Assembly: GCA_025642065.1 (NCBI GenBank)
Contig: JAODUP010000048.1
Span: 116,001-180,000 of the forward strand
Length of the DNA: 64,000 nucleotides
DNA from: Paralvinella palmiformis
Taxonomy: Eukaryota > Annelida > Polychaeta > Terebellida > Alvinellidae
Reading direction: 5' to 3'
Shown: piece by piece, positions 1 through 12,700 of the stretch
Layout of the letters: every line of letters starts with the position of its first letter
Position numbering within the stretch: position 1 is the first letter of the stretch
Position numbers and translations under genes: made by a program
The notes under the pieces: generated by a model
Seen by the model: the letters and a program-made list of their open reading frames with translations, nothing else
Told to the model about the DNA's origin: nothing
Databases searched by the model: none

Positions 1-3000
1 ATGCACAATGCTTATGTTGACTTCAGGATCACAAGCCCCCCCCCCAGTAAAAAGGGAAATAAATAATCCACAAACATACTTAGACACACAGAGTGTTGAT
101 AATGTAGCTACTTGTGCCCTCTTCTTGGACCATTTCAAAGGAGAAGTACTAATTATCAGAAGATTCCACCAGCCTAAATAGTAAAGTAGGGAAGTAACTC
201 CTGACATGTATTTATGATAAAAATTGATCACTTCTCTACAGGATGGCTTATTTGATTTTTGGTGAATTTTCAACTTATTTCGATGACGTTGTTACATCAT
301 GGCAAGATTATATCCAGCATGATGAGTGGCTGCCTGCCTTTCCATAGATGTATTTCATGGAGTCATCTTGAAGTTGAGCATGTACTTGTGCAATTTGATC
401 ATATTTCATTACCTGCCACCATTGAATGAAATGAATTTCTTGCATTCATATGTAAAATATAATGCTTCTGATGTTCAGATCAAATAGCATTCAGCCAGAA
501 TACTTAGATTATAAATAATTATAAACATGTCATCCATATGCACACATGAGAAAGAGCAAGTCATCAAATTCTCTGCCATTATGTGACTGTATATTATTAA
601 TCAGTCAAACTGTATCTATTGAAGAATAGATCATAAGTCTCTAGTCTCACAGTGTCATGTTGTTATTTCAGTTGATATGAAGTCTGTCAACTGTCATTAC
701 ACTACTATTTGTAAATAGTATCAACAGCAGTGTTTCTAGAGTGCAGCATGACAATTCTACATCACACTAGCCCCTTTGTTAGTAAAATTTAACTAATATT
801 TAAAAAAAATTGGTGCTTGACTCAAAAGAGAATGCCCGATACTCAAGCTGGGCACATCTAGAGTTAATTTTGACATAAATTGAACATACCCAAGAACAGC
901 ACCCTTGATATACCTAATATTCATACAAATATGTTACATTGGAACATTTGACTTCAACCATTGCTTTAATAGACCTTGCCAACTAATTTCCGCTTGCTTT
1001 TACACTTCGGGTCATCACCCAGAGTTTCATGGTTTTCAATGTAGGCCGGATTCTTGTTCTGAACATCTTGGTTTGAACAATGATCTACTGCATAATACAA
1101 TTGGAATTCATATAGGAAATACCTCTAGTGATAGATTAGTTTCTTGTTGTTCAGCATATTCCATTATTAAATGTTGTTATTGTCAACAAATAAGAGTAAT
1201 TATTTCTTTAGCGAAGTCCGCCAGTATCGGTTATCGCTTGAAAATTGAAATGGCGACAGACAGGGTTTGTTTACATTTTAAAATCAACTCATGTGTCATG
1301 TTAATTCACGAGAAATAATACCCAAATGCAATATATCAATGCTGGATTATTGCTCTATCAATTAATACTTTTGTGTAACACAATATGTCTCCGATTTGAT
1401 GAGTATGTTCGATCCAAATAGCACACCCATTTGTTTATTAGAATTATGCCAGTGCATTATCACTGGCATGCACTTGCGCCATGAGTTTACTGCTAGCTGT
1501 TGGCGAACGTTCTACATGAAAAATGACCACAAATAAAACAAATCGTTGAAGATATCTCTGAATTGTCCTGATTAAATGATAGTATTACAACTGCCTTGTC
1601 CATTTTCAATATTATTATGACCAAAGATGTGTATACATAAACTTTCGCTACAAATATGGCAATCCGCTTGTACACAGGAAATGTATTCTAGGAAGTACCA
1701 CATAGAACTTCCAATTTAATCTATTTTGTTTACTAAATCAGCCTTCTTTGAATAGAAATATACTAAATATCACCTTATCTTTCATTTTCCTTTACTGACT
1801 TGGAATCGTGGAGTATTATCACTGGCAATCCCGCATACTCACTGAAAAGGAACGGGGATCCAGACTGCAATTAACATGATCCGATTGTAGTAGTTCTAAA
1901 TCCTACCGCTAGATGTCACTAGCTTAATTGGCAAGGTCTATTACTCAATTTCTTTTTAAAAATCAGGAATTCATCTCAAAACTTTTGAAAAAACATTGTA
2001 AATGTGACCACATAATTGATATTCTATAATTAGCATCTATGAGCTGAATCCGTCAATCCCCTACTCCTATTACATCTAAGCAATGATACTCTATTGGGCA
2101 ATATATAAGTTTCAAAGTAACTACTACACTCGTTGACTCAGCCATCTGCCTCTACAAATGTTCAGATGGCAAATATGAAAATTTTAAAACCTTCCCCACA
2201 AAGTCATCAATGAAAAATCAAAAATTGGTAGTTTCATAAATCTATTGACACTGTATGACAAACCCAGAGTTTTGAATAATATTCTTGGTCCTTAGTAGGA
2301 ATTATCTATAGCATAGATGAGGTGAATCAAACTGATTTATTTGTCACAAAATATTTGTTTTCCGCCATGTTTAAAGATGAACTTGACCAATTCGTGAAAT
2401 TCAATTTCAGAATAGTGTTGACCATTTTTTTTCCAAAAAAATCAGGAAATATATCAGAATATAATATTTTTACTGACTGTATTAACATACTTGTATTTGT
2501 TGATTTTATTGGTCATATTTCACAAAATATTAGCAGGTTTTCATAAAGTTCTTGATCTGATCATGCCATAGAAGTTCTGTGCATTTCTTCCATCAGTAAG
2601 AGCTCCAAAACAGCTTAAACCTGTTTCGCGAAAACAAACACAAGACTGCTGCATATTTTGTCGGGCTAGTATTTTGGACAAGTCACTAGCCCGAAGACAA
2701 AATCCACAAGTCCCAGGCATCCGGCCTACCAAATTTCCAGACCTCAATTTAAAAAAAAGCATTTCACTTCTGAAATCCCTCCCATTTGAAAAAAGTATTT
2801 CTCTCAGATATGGCCTTATATTTTGACATCGTCAGCAGTTGACTCAAAGGGAATCATCTGAATGATAGAAACCTCCTTGACTGGATTGTTCACTTCTCCT
2901 GATAGCCAATAAATGGTTATCTACTCGTTATGATGAATGATATAACCCAATGATAAAGTGCACTTTACGGTACCAGCAGCAAGCATGTTTGTAGTTGAGA

Positions 3001-3650
3001 GGTGGAGCCAGACTCTTGGGTGTCATGATCTTTTACATTCCAGTGTCAGTCTTCTAGCACGGGGGGGGGTACATACCCCCCTCTGTGTCTAAAGGGTGTT
3101 TAATCTTTCACTTTGTCAGAGCTCTATCTTCAGAGGTGGTCATGCACATTTAACCTAACTTGTGCTTAGAAGTAACTATAAAACATGACCCCTGTCTGAG
3201 AAGATGAGTTCAATTTCTGGATATTACCTTAAAACTTTACTTACGGTATTATGGTGCCATTTTAATATGTCTGCAAAAATGATATGACAAGGATTCTGTG
3301 AAAGTGCCTTGTTTAACAAATTGTTACATGTATGACATTTTTATTGCTTAATTTGATTATCAATATATTATTGAATGTACTGTACTGGCTATGGGGAGAC
3401 ATTACAATGATTCTGGTGTGTGTGTGTAGCATATGCTGATTACGGTTTAATCATTATGACTACATGAAAGGTGCTATTCTCAATAATAAAAAAAGCATCA
3501 TTAATTTAGTCATGTTATATCAAAATGGGATGCATAAATAGCCGTTTTTTTAGGTAATTAATGCTAATACGTGAATGTACCACATGTTGTCTGTGTTGCA
3601 TCTGATTAACAGTTTTGTTGACATGCCTTATTTCTGTCTTGTCTTTATAG
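1..3650 (+). other. Intron or 5' flank upstream of the first visible AFF exon
   Basis: This region is AT-rich and CpG-poor. It contains an element bounded by inverted repeats at 968-1942 and a short (GT)n at 3416-3428. I looked for a short ATG-bearing exon ending in phase 2 ahead of exon 1 and could not single one out. The first AFF exon is usually far upstream. Confidence 0.6.
968..1942. mobile_element. Candidate DNA transposon with 15-bp perfect terminal inverted repeats
   Basis: AATAGACCTTGCCAA at 968-982 is the exact reverse complement of TTGGCAAGGTCTATT at 1928-1942, and similarity extends a few bases inward (TAATTT versus AGCTTAA). The 975-bp span has no intact transposase. The open frame at 905-1318 starts outside the left repeat and shows no domain I recognise. 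I could not fix a target-site duplication, so the superfamily is open. Confidence 0.55.
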
Positions 3651-3765
3651 TAATGATGCTCAACTCCGTGAAAAAGCACGAAAGGAGAGAGAACGAATAG
3701 CTCAGACAGGCTTCCGATCTCGGGAACGTTTAACAAATGTCCCAGAATTTGGTCCTATTATTAAG
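3651..3765 (+). CDS. AFF: AFF exon 1 (first visible): P-TEFb-binding N-terminus
   Basis: This exon encodes residues 1-38 after one base that completes a codon from the missing upstream exon. A basic helix (LREKARKERERIAQ) leads into LTNVPEFGPIIK, matching the AFF4 pattern of a KERERR helix followed by an F-x-EPYK segment that contacts cyclin T1 and CDK9. The acceptor follows a pyrimidine tract ending in TATAG at 3650; the donor is GTAAAT. It ends in phase 0. No start codon is present, and the family's first exon normally carries only a few residues. Confidence 0.93.
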
Positions 3766-6700
3766 GTAAATACTAAAATAGGGTTTAAGTTTTTTTAAAT
3801 CAATAGATTGCTGGATAACTGCATCTGAAAAACAGCTTGACCCAACCTGAGACAACTGACATCCATTTAAAAAAATGTAAATTAATGTTGGCTTTATCAT
3901 GATATAAAATACTCACTTCATTTTTATTATAATACATAATTTTTTTAATTGTGTCTTATTGGTTTTTTTGTAACTAATTTTTATTATTGGATATATTTAT
4001 ATTTGCTATTTTTACTAACATTTTTAAAAATTAATTGTAACTTTTGTTAGATAATTAAGAATTTGCAAGATACTTTTAAACATAAATTTATATTGAATTG
4101 CAATTAGATTTCAACATCATAGTAATCAGTGACAATAACCCAAATTTTTTGGTTGGGGTGATCTTGAAAGATCAACACAATACAAGGTGTAAAGTGAAGT
4201 CGTGCTGCTTCAATGTAGTAAATCAGATGAATTTTGGGATGGTGTGATATGAGATCGCATCTTTTCTATGCATTTAGGGAACCAATGTGATTGAGTTAAC
4301 ACTTCGTGTTTAGCCAGGATGGGTAAATAAGGCAAGCATTCATATAAATTCACTATTGATAGTTATCTAATGCTGAATACATATCAGAAACAAAACCTGA
4401 CTGACTTTTGAAACTACAGTATTGTGTAATTTACAGGTGGTAATTTATCAATAAATATTGATACTTGCCAACTTCACAATGTGTAGTAGAAAACAAGATT
4501 GTTTGTGGTTATAAGTTGAGTATGGAAAGTATGTGGAGCAGCATGCAAGAAATGTGGCAAAGACATGCAGGGACTTCTCAATTTTTTTAAAAACATTTTA
4601 TATAAAAAAGTTAGTTTTTTGCAACCCTGACACCAATGTTCTACTTGGATGTGTGTCAGCTAATTGTGTCAGGCTAGTTCCTGTGCTTGTTAGAATGCCA
4701 CTAAAGGTCAGAATTCAAGCCACCCAGATCAAGTTCTATCATCATCAAGGTTGATGTATCCTGGATGAAACTATCCAGACACCGATCAATACTAATTTAA
4801 TAATTGATGATATTGTTAACTAGTATGACATCTGATGACAGCCAGGAAAGCTATAGTTTTATGACGTAATTAGCACATTGAATTACAAATGGTCTATATA
4901 CAATGGCTGGTAATTGGAACACTTCCAGAAGTCCACCCAGAAACTGGGTTCCTGTCATAATAATTATGCTCTTTTGAGATGTTAAACAATGAAACGTGTG
5001 AATGAATAGTGTAATATATTAAATAACTAACTAAGTTTTTATGTTAGATGATAAAGGTTTCTGTGCTGAAAAAGTTGAAGCAGCTATTAAGTGGAATTTA
5101 GCCTTATGGTGCTGATTAATGTAGCTTGGTGGTAAAAAATTTGGTAAATAGCGTGCTATAAATCAAGTGTCAATCACTGAGAATCATACCATCTTTAGAA
5201 AATTGTGCAAGATGAGTAAAAATTTAAAATCTGTATAATAAACATATTACCTAAATCAATGACTAACAGTAACAGTTGTCAGCATAATCTGTACTCTAAC
5301 ATTACACATTGAGTGGTTGGAAATAGATTAAATCATACTGACTACAAGATGATTCAGTGTTACTGAATGCTGCTCTATAAATGTGAACACCAACTGACCT
5401 GTTCCCAGTTACTGGTATTGATTGAACAATTACTCATGCAGCAGTGACAGTTGTCTCTTTTATTTACAGTCATCTTTATCAAAATAGGAATAATAAAACA
5501 TTAATTGGGTATCAATATAATTGCTAATCGCCTATAACAACAGTTCAATCAGCCACCAAGAATAAATGTGCTCCACTCTAAAATCAGATTAACTCTTGTG
5601 GATTTGTGAAGATGTTAACACTTTTCTTTGTAAAAAATAAATGCTTTAAATGGTAATTTCCCATTAATAGTTGTATGGATAAAAAATTTAAAAGTAACTA
5701 GAATTAAATCCATTTAATGTCACCAATAATGAGCACAGTGGATAGAGCACTGACCATGCAAACTTCCAGGTTATGATTCAAATTGTGTTATTTGTGTTTG
5801 TATCACACAAAGTGTGTGATGTTTCACTGGGAAATTGCCTCTCAACCTTATGACTTGAGTTGGGGCTAAAAAAAAACATTCACTAACAATGGAAACCTGA
5901 CTTGTTAGAAACCTTGCAAGTGATATTTTCTTGTATGTTTCTTTTTTCAGGAACCAAAGGCCAATGATGCCCTGCATCTGAAGATAGCATCAGTATTAGG
6001 TAGCTATGATGACAAGGCTAAGGCAGTAATCCAGGAAAGTTCATTCTACCTGGGGGTTGATGATGAGGCAGCAACACCGGCTAGTCCCATAGTTACTTCC
6101 AAGGGGGCATTACCAAGACTCACTCCATCAAGCTTGGGTGGAAAAGACTTGCTGAAGAAGAAGGTAGATCTTCCCAATGGCAGCCAACGGCCACGAAATC
6201 ATGAATCAAAGACTGATTTCAAGGCACTCATTCCCAACAACAGCAGCAGTAAGCGTCACTCAGGAGGACGTGCTGGAAATGGAAAGTCAACTCATGCTGC
6301 ATCGCACAATTCTAAAACCATTTCATCTCCTGGTGCTAAGAACTGCCAACAGAACCAGAGATGCACACCACCTATGCGTGGTAGCAACTCAAAAACCAAC
6401 GCCAGTGTCTCTTCTGATTTCCATAAACAGAGGACGCCAACATCGTCTGAATATCCCATTAAGCAGCATTGTACACCACAGAACCAGAAATTACCTTCAC
6501 CATCACAGTTGTCTAATGTTAACCAGAAAAATTTCCCCAGTGCCTTGGTAGACAACCATAATCAGAGGACACCTCCTGTGACTGGTTTAGCTGCTGTTGT
6601 TGAGCACAATAGTCAACAAAACCAGAGGACAACCCCACCAAATCACACTGCCATACCATTGCGGAATAGCAACCAGAAAGCGAACATCGGTGCCTGTTTG

Positions 6701-9700
6701 GATAGCCACAGCCAAAAAATGTCAGTGTTGTCTGCAGGATCTGTTACACATCAGTGCAGTACACAAAAAGACAAACCAGATTGTTCACCCAGGGTTCAAC
6801 AAGTCACAAAGGAAGCGCAATTAAAACAGTTGCTTACACCTTCACCAGACAAAAGCTACAAGAAAAGTGATGGGCACAAGTCAATGAAAGTCAGGAGGCC
6901 AATGGAATTATCTGTTAAGAATTTGGTAAGATGAGAGCAATTGTGGGTGTTGGTTGTAATGTTATGAATGCAGTGATATTGTTGTAGTGTGTGTGTGTGT
7001 GTGTGCCTGTGTGCATATCAGACATGGGGTCAATTCCAAGTTTGGTCAATTCCAGTTTTTACCTATTCCAATCACTGATTGGAGTAGGCACTCCAAGTAC
7101 CTAATTGGAATACCTACTCTGAGTAGTTTATTATTCCAAGTAGGATTGTCATGGAAGAAATACTTCTCAATTAAAAAATTAAATAGTAAATTAATTCCAA
7201 TTCCAAATTTATCAATTCCAATTCCATTTTTTTAAATAAGCAATTTTGGAATTGATGGGCAATTCCAGAATTGAATTGACCCCACATCTGATATATATAG
7301 ATAGATAGATAATTGCCTTATTTATGGCAATATCACATGAACCTGTACAGCTAAGATAAAAGTAACAACAAGCCTTATTTACTCTAAGAAGTTGACATGT
7401 TTTGACAAATGCCTTTGATAAGAAAATGGTCCAGGTGTAGATCACTGACAGCTGTGATGGTTAACTTTCCAGTATTTTATCTTTACTTGAGATAATTTAA
7501 CAATGCGGTCAAAATGTGATTACTTGTCTCTGATGGGAAATTTTAATGACAACATAATCATTGGAGAGTTGCCCATTAGTAATTACATACTATGCATTGA
7601 CATGCAATCAGTACAAGATACTCCTATAAAATATATAGTTGCTTACATTTATTGGGGAAAAAAGTGAACTTTTCCAGATTGATTTAAATCAGGGTTGGAT
7701 TTCTTCCAGGAAGAAATGGGTTTTTACCTGGAAGAAAACCTTTCTTCCGGGAAGAAATTGGGAAGAAACTCCCAGGCCAAGAGCTACAGTAACCTAACAG
7801 TGCAAACTAATATGATACTCACCACCTCCACTTCACTGAACAAAAAACTTAATGTCATGCCACTGAGAAGATAGATGTGACTTCCTGTGATTTAAATGGT
7901 GGTGCTACTGTTTGAGTATCAGACATAGGGTCAATTCAATTCCGGAATTGGAATTTATTATTTAAAAAATGGAATTGGAATTGATAAATTTTGAATTGGA
8001 ATTGAAGTTTCCTACAAAAGAAAATGAATCCACAAATTAATTTAACATTTAATTTTTTAATTCAGAAATATTTCTTCCATGACAATCCTACTTGGAATAT
8101 AAACTACTCAGATTAGGTATTCCAAGTAGGTACTTGGAGTAGGTACTCATGATAAAATGTCTGGTGTGTGTGTGTTAACGTAAATCTGTATAATCAGGTA
8201 ATATGTGTATTACCTGAAATTTTCAGGTAATGTGTTTTAAATCTCAATTAGCAATATTTCAGGTAATATATACATATTACCTGATTATACAGATTAACTG
8301 TAGCATATAATATATAAATAAAAAATAATGTGTATTGTCAGCATATTTATTTCAAGTAAATTGCTAATCATGATATCATGGTTAACAAAATTAAACTTCA
8401 TATATTGTTCAATAGTGGTCTAGTAGTCCAAATCAAAGTTTCCCCTGAACATCCTATAACAGAACACTAACTTAGTTATCTTCTCATAGCCTAATCTGTT
8501 CCTTATTTTAGTAAGAATGGCACCAAAACAAGAGAATATTTTCTCAATAGATGCAGATGGTGGTGGTGGTCTATATTATTAGTAGAGATACAAGAGATAT
8601 GATGATTTATTTGTCAAATAATCTTCTCATGCCCAAAGATTTTTTGCAAACCAGGACTATAACCTATTCTAATTTTAAAAAGTACATATATACGTATGAC
8701 TAGCATGAAAAATATATTAATATTTGTCAAATTTGAAAATGGCAAATCTAAATTTGGATGATGATTTTGTACCATTTTTGAATTTTTCCATTTCTTCCCA
8801 AAATGGAAAGGAAGAAAACCCGGTTTTTACCATGGTTTTTACCGTCCATGGAAGAAACATGCCAACCCTGATCTAAATAACCTTCGGAGAACAAACTGTC
8901 AACCCTATCCTGCAATGAGTCTGCTATTTCCAGATGAAAATCAGAATGTGTGTGTGTGTGTTTATTCATAGTTTTACTGCTCTAGAGAATGGTTTACCAA
9001 CTCACAGACTAGTGATTAGTTCACTCTATATAATCACTTTATCAGAACTAAAACCACTCCTGTAATACTATGTATCCACACATAATTATGATTTGTTGTT
9101 AGAAAACCAGAGAGGAACATATGAAACAGTTAAGATTAAAATTTAATCTATATTATATATATGTAATATGTAGTTTATTTGTTAGTTTTGGTTCTATAGA
9201 CATTGATGTTTTATGGCCACTTTTGTGCATGTGGTAGGCTAAATGGGCCATTAATTTTGGTTCTATGATATGTCTGTGTGTGTGGTAAAAGCATAATTTA
9301 AGTATGTTTACTCCCATCTAGAAAATTCAACCCTGTTTCTCGGACAATTGATTTTTTTATAGTAGAAGAAGCTTGCCTGTGTCAAAATAATGACTCTTCC
9401 CAAAGATGGTGATAAGATGCCTATATTTGGGCCTACCACCTGCAAAAGAGTATGTGCTGCTGCTATCTTGCGAATTCGATCAGCAGTCATAACGTCACAA
9501 CTGGACTGTTGTTGTTTTTTCATCACATCACTATGGCTCCGATATTTGGATCAGTCTGTATCTGCATAAACCCATTGTGCCTCTCAGCTGGTCTCATTGG
9601 AGCAGAAGCTGTGGCACTTGTTACAGATTGTCAGTATGTCATGTTGATGTTTGCAGAGTATACGGAAAGGAAAGCGTCTTTCTTCTCATTAATGGAAACC

Positions 9701-12700
9701 TCACTTTCCAATCTAATATTGCTGATCTGTACATAACACAGCGCCAAGCCATAATTTACAATGATTCTATCAATCGTAACACACATCAGCACTGATATCA
9801 CACAAAGCCAAATATGCAAAGAAACGGTGGAACTTATCACATGGTTATGTTTGACTGTTGTGACGTCACAAGCTTTATTGATTGATTGACTGATTTTGGT
9901 GCACTGTCGTCACCTACTTCACCAGAGTGCTCTGGCACACTGGAGTCGCTCCCCATTAAAAAAAATTATCACCGGTATTGTTTAACAGTGTAAAATGCTG
10001 AAATTATAGAAAGTTATGAAAACAAGCCCCTTATGTATAAATGAGATACAATGCAAAACTGTGACATGACAGTATAACATGATCGTGTAAATCTCAGCCT
10101 GTGTGGTAAAAATGTGCATACATTGCTATGGCATACAACTTCTTGTATACATCTCAAAACTTCAGTTTCAAACTGTTTGTGAGCTGATTGATGGTATTAT
10201 TTTACTGTTGTTAATGGGGTGTACTTATGTTATTACTTACAATAACTCCTCGGTTAAAGGTAAATTTAAGATTAAACTTGGTGGTTTTTCTTTCGTTTAT
10301 CTTGGAGGACCAAACCACTGTTTGAATGAATGATGTTTGGCGGGGTGATAAATTGCTTCGACTAGCTATCATTTAATTTCATAGAATCTATTATATTCCA
10401 ACCAACCCCGTGACTGTAAGATGGTGTTTTAATAATCTACACCATTTACATTGTACTCATTTTCAGATACATATTTATTTTTGTTGAATTTTGCCCTGGG
10501 GGGAATACTTGTTATTGAAAATAGCTGAACTACAGTTATCACTAGCGGTCATATGAAAGAACACGCCATTATATGTCTCCCATGGTGAGTTCTTCTCAGC
10601 ACGGATGCTGATGAATCAGTTTTAGATCTGTGTAAGATATTGTACATTCGGAAAGGAAGGCTGGTTTAAAAAAGTGGTTTTCTGTATGACAGTATTATGC
10701 TAAATTGATATGCAAAAACATTGATTGATTCACTCAAAATTTGCTGTGAGAATTGGTTGCACTTAGCCTGCAATGATAATAATATTGGGCTAACACAGCT
10801 GTCTGATAACAAGACAAGAATTATGTTTTTAACCAGTCATTGCCAGGTTTTGGTGCATTATTTAAAACAGTGCTTTCTAAATATATTGATGTACATGAAT
10901 AATTATTATAGGTATATTGACTCTTTTTCTTTATTGATTCTTTAATTTTACCTAATACTGACCATGAAAATTCAAACCCCAAGAAAACTGTTAGGTAGGA
11001 TATGGTATGAGGGAGGGTATGCTTAGGTTTCCTTCCACCAGATGTTTGATGGTGAACCATACTGAAGGGCTAAACAAGAAGTCGAAGAAAATATTACTTA
11101 TTGCTGTATTGTGATTAATTATATATCTCTATGCAACTTTGTATCTAATTGTAAAAGACAACACTGAGTACACGAAGAGCAACTGCAGGCAACTGAATTA
11201 ATTTAGATTTGTGTACCTATAACCTCAATGGCTTGCTCCCCCCACCGTGGCTGTTTTGCATATAATATAGATTAAAAATAGTCTTGTGCTTTGCCAGGAT
11301 TGGGTTTTTACTATAAAAATCTATATTTACAATTACATTGTAAAAAGACTGTTATTAACGTTAAAAGTGAAAACTAAATTATTAAACAAATATTAAATGT
11401 TATAAGTATATAAATGTATGACCAGTCATATATAGTCTACATCAGTAATTATATTTACAAAATCTTGTCTTCATTGATGCACATCTCACAAAATATTCAC
11501 AAAATAGTTTTACTTTTAATTATATTAACATAATCATTCATTATTCAAAACAGTTGATATTCTAATTCAGCACTGCCTCTGAACATTCTATAGTAGAAGA
11601 CTAGCTTAAAAGCTGTACTACTGCCTGAATGATTGCAAACTTTAATGTGAATATTTCCCAAATTGGAAAATATTCTTTCAGTGGATCCCATTGAAGCTTG
11701 GCATAATAACAGTTTGATAGCTAATGGAAACAAGTCAGTTGACTATCCGTAAGATCTGAGGGCCTTCCACCAGCTAATTGGTGAGATATTCACCACAACA
11801 TCAGTGTAAAATGGAAATGGCAGTGCTTTGCCTTGGCAGTGTATCACCACTATGCTGAAACTAGAAACTTGTTATACAATCCCTTCACTGACAATGTTTA
11901 ATTGTTTTTGGGGTTGGAGCTGTACTTTATATGAGGAATGGAGCATGTATGTGACTAAATGTTCATCAAGGGCAGACTGGCAAGGGTTTTTTCAACTAGG
12001 TTTGTTTGTGGTTGTATATCTGGATGAGACATTAACTTCGCCACTCATAACAAGCATCAGCTATATTACACTTAATCTTACTGTGATTTTTATAGTAAAA
12101 GTCACAATTGTTATAAAAAAGTTTTTTTTTACCACTCTATGTAAAAAAAGATGAAAAAACATCGACAACCCTGTATCATGGATGGTTGTACAAAACTGAC
12201 ATACCAGATAATTTTTAAAAAATCTCAGAAAACTTTAAAACATTTCTGGATAGATTGTTTAAGTTTCCTAGAATAAAAAGAATAATTTTATTTTTCAGAT
12301 ACACAATGTGTGTGTGTGTGTGTGTTGAAACTTAAATTATCAGATACAAAGGAGTTTTATTAGTTATTGAATCGTGATGAATTATCAGCAAAAACCAATG
12401 ATTAACTTGAAAATGATGCTGTATAAACCCTACGTAGCAAGCAAAATTTTATAAACAGTCATGACAACCATTATTTGTTTGTATAGATGTTTACCATGAC
12501 CTTGCAGTAGATAGGACCATATGGATATTTTGCTATCAGTTAATACAAAAAGAGCTATACCTTGAGCATGACAGATTAACGAGGAAGCCAGGCATGATAT
12601 AAAACACAGCCTTTCATCGTTCTCTGTTTTACCATTTTTGCTTCTCTTTGTTGTCACCTTTGCAGAAGCAGAGGACATGACCCATCAGCAGCATTGTGAA

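Larger units (their letters stand above)
7690..8870 (-). mobile_element. hAT-superfamily transposon remnant with 8-bp target duplication
   Basis: The ends are CAGGGTTGG at 7690 and its near reverse complement CCAACCCTG at 8862-8870, with TTCTTCC/GGAAGAA just inside both ends. Flanks are ATTTAAAT on the left and ATCTAAAT on the right, a 7-of-8 match, as expected for the 8-bp duplication of hAT elements. The minus strand inside carries a dimerisation-domain relic (8443-8568). Two MITEs are nested within. Confidence 0.75.

Noticed and set aside
905..1318. 137-codon open frame with several Cys and His
   Set aside because: It begins outside the inverted-repeat element and runs into it, and the Cys/His spacing fits no finger family I know.
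9308..9840. Two minus-strand open frames (72 and 69 codons) that might join
   Set aside because: They are in different frames, separated by a stop, and show no family similarity; possibly a dead element but unsupported.
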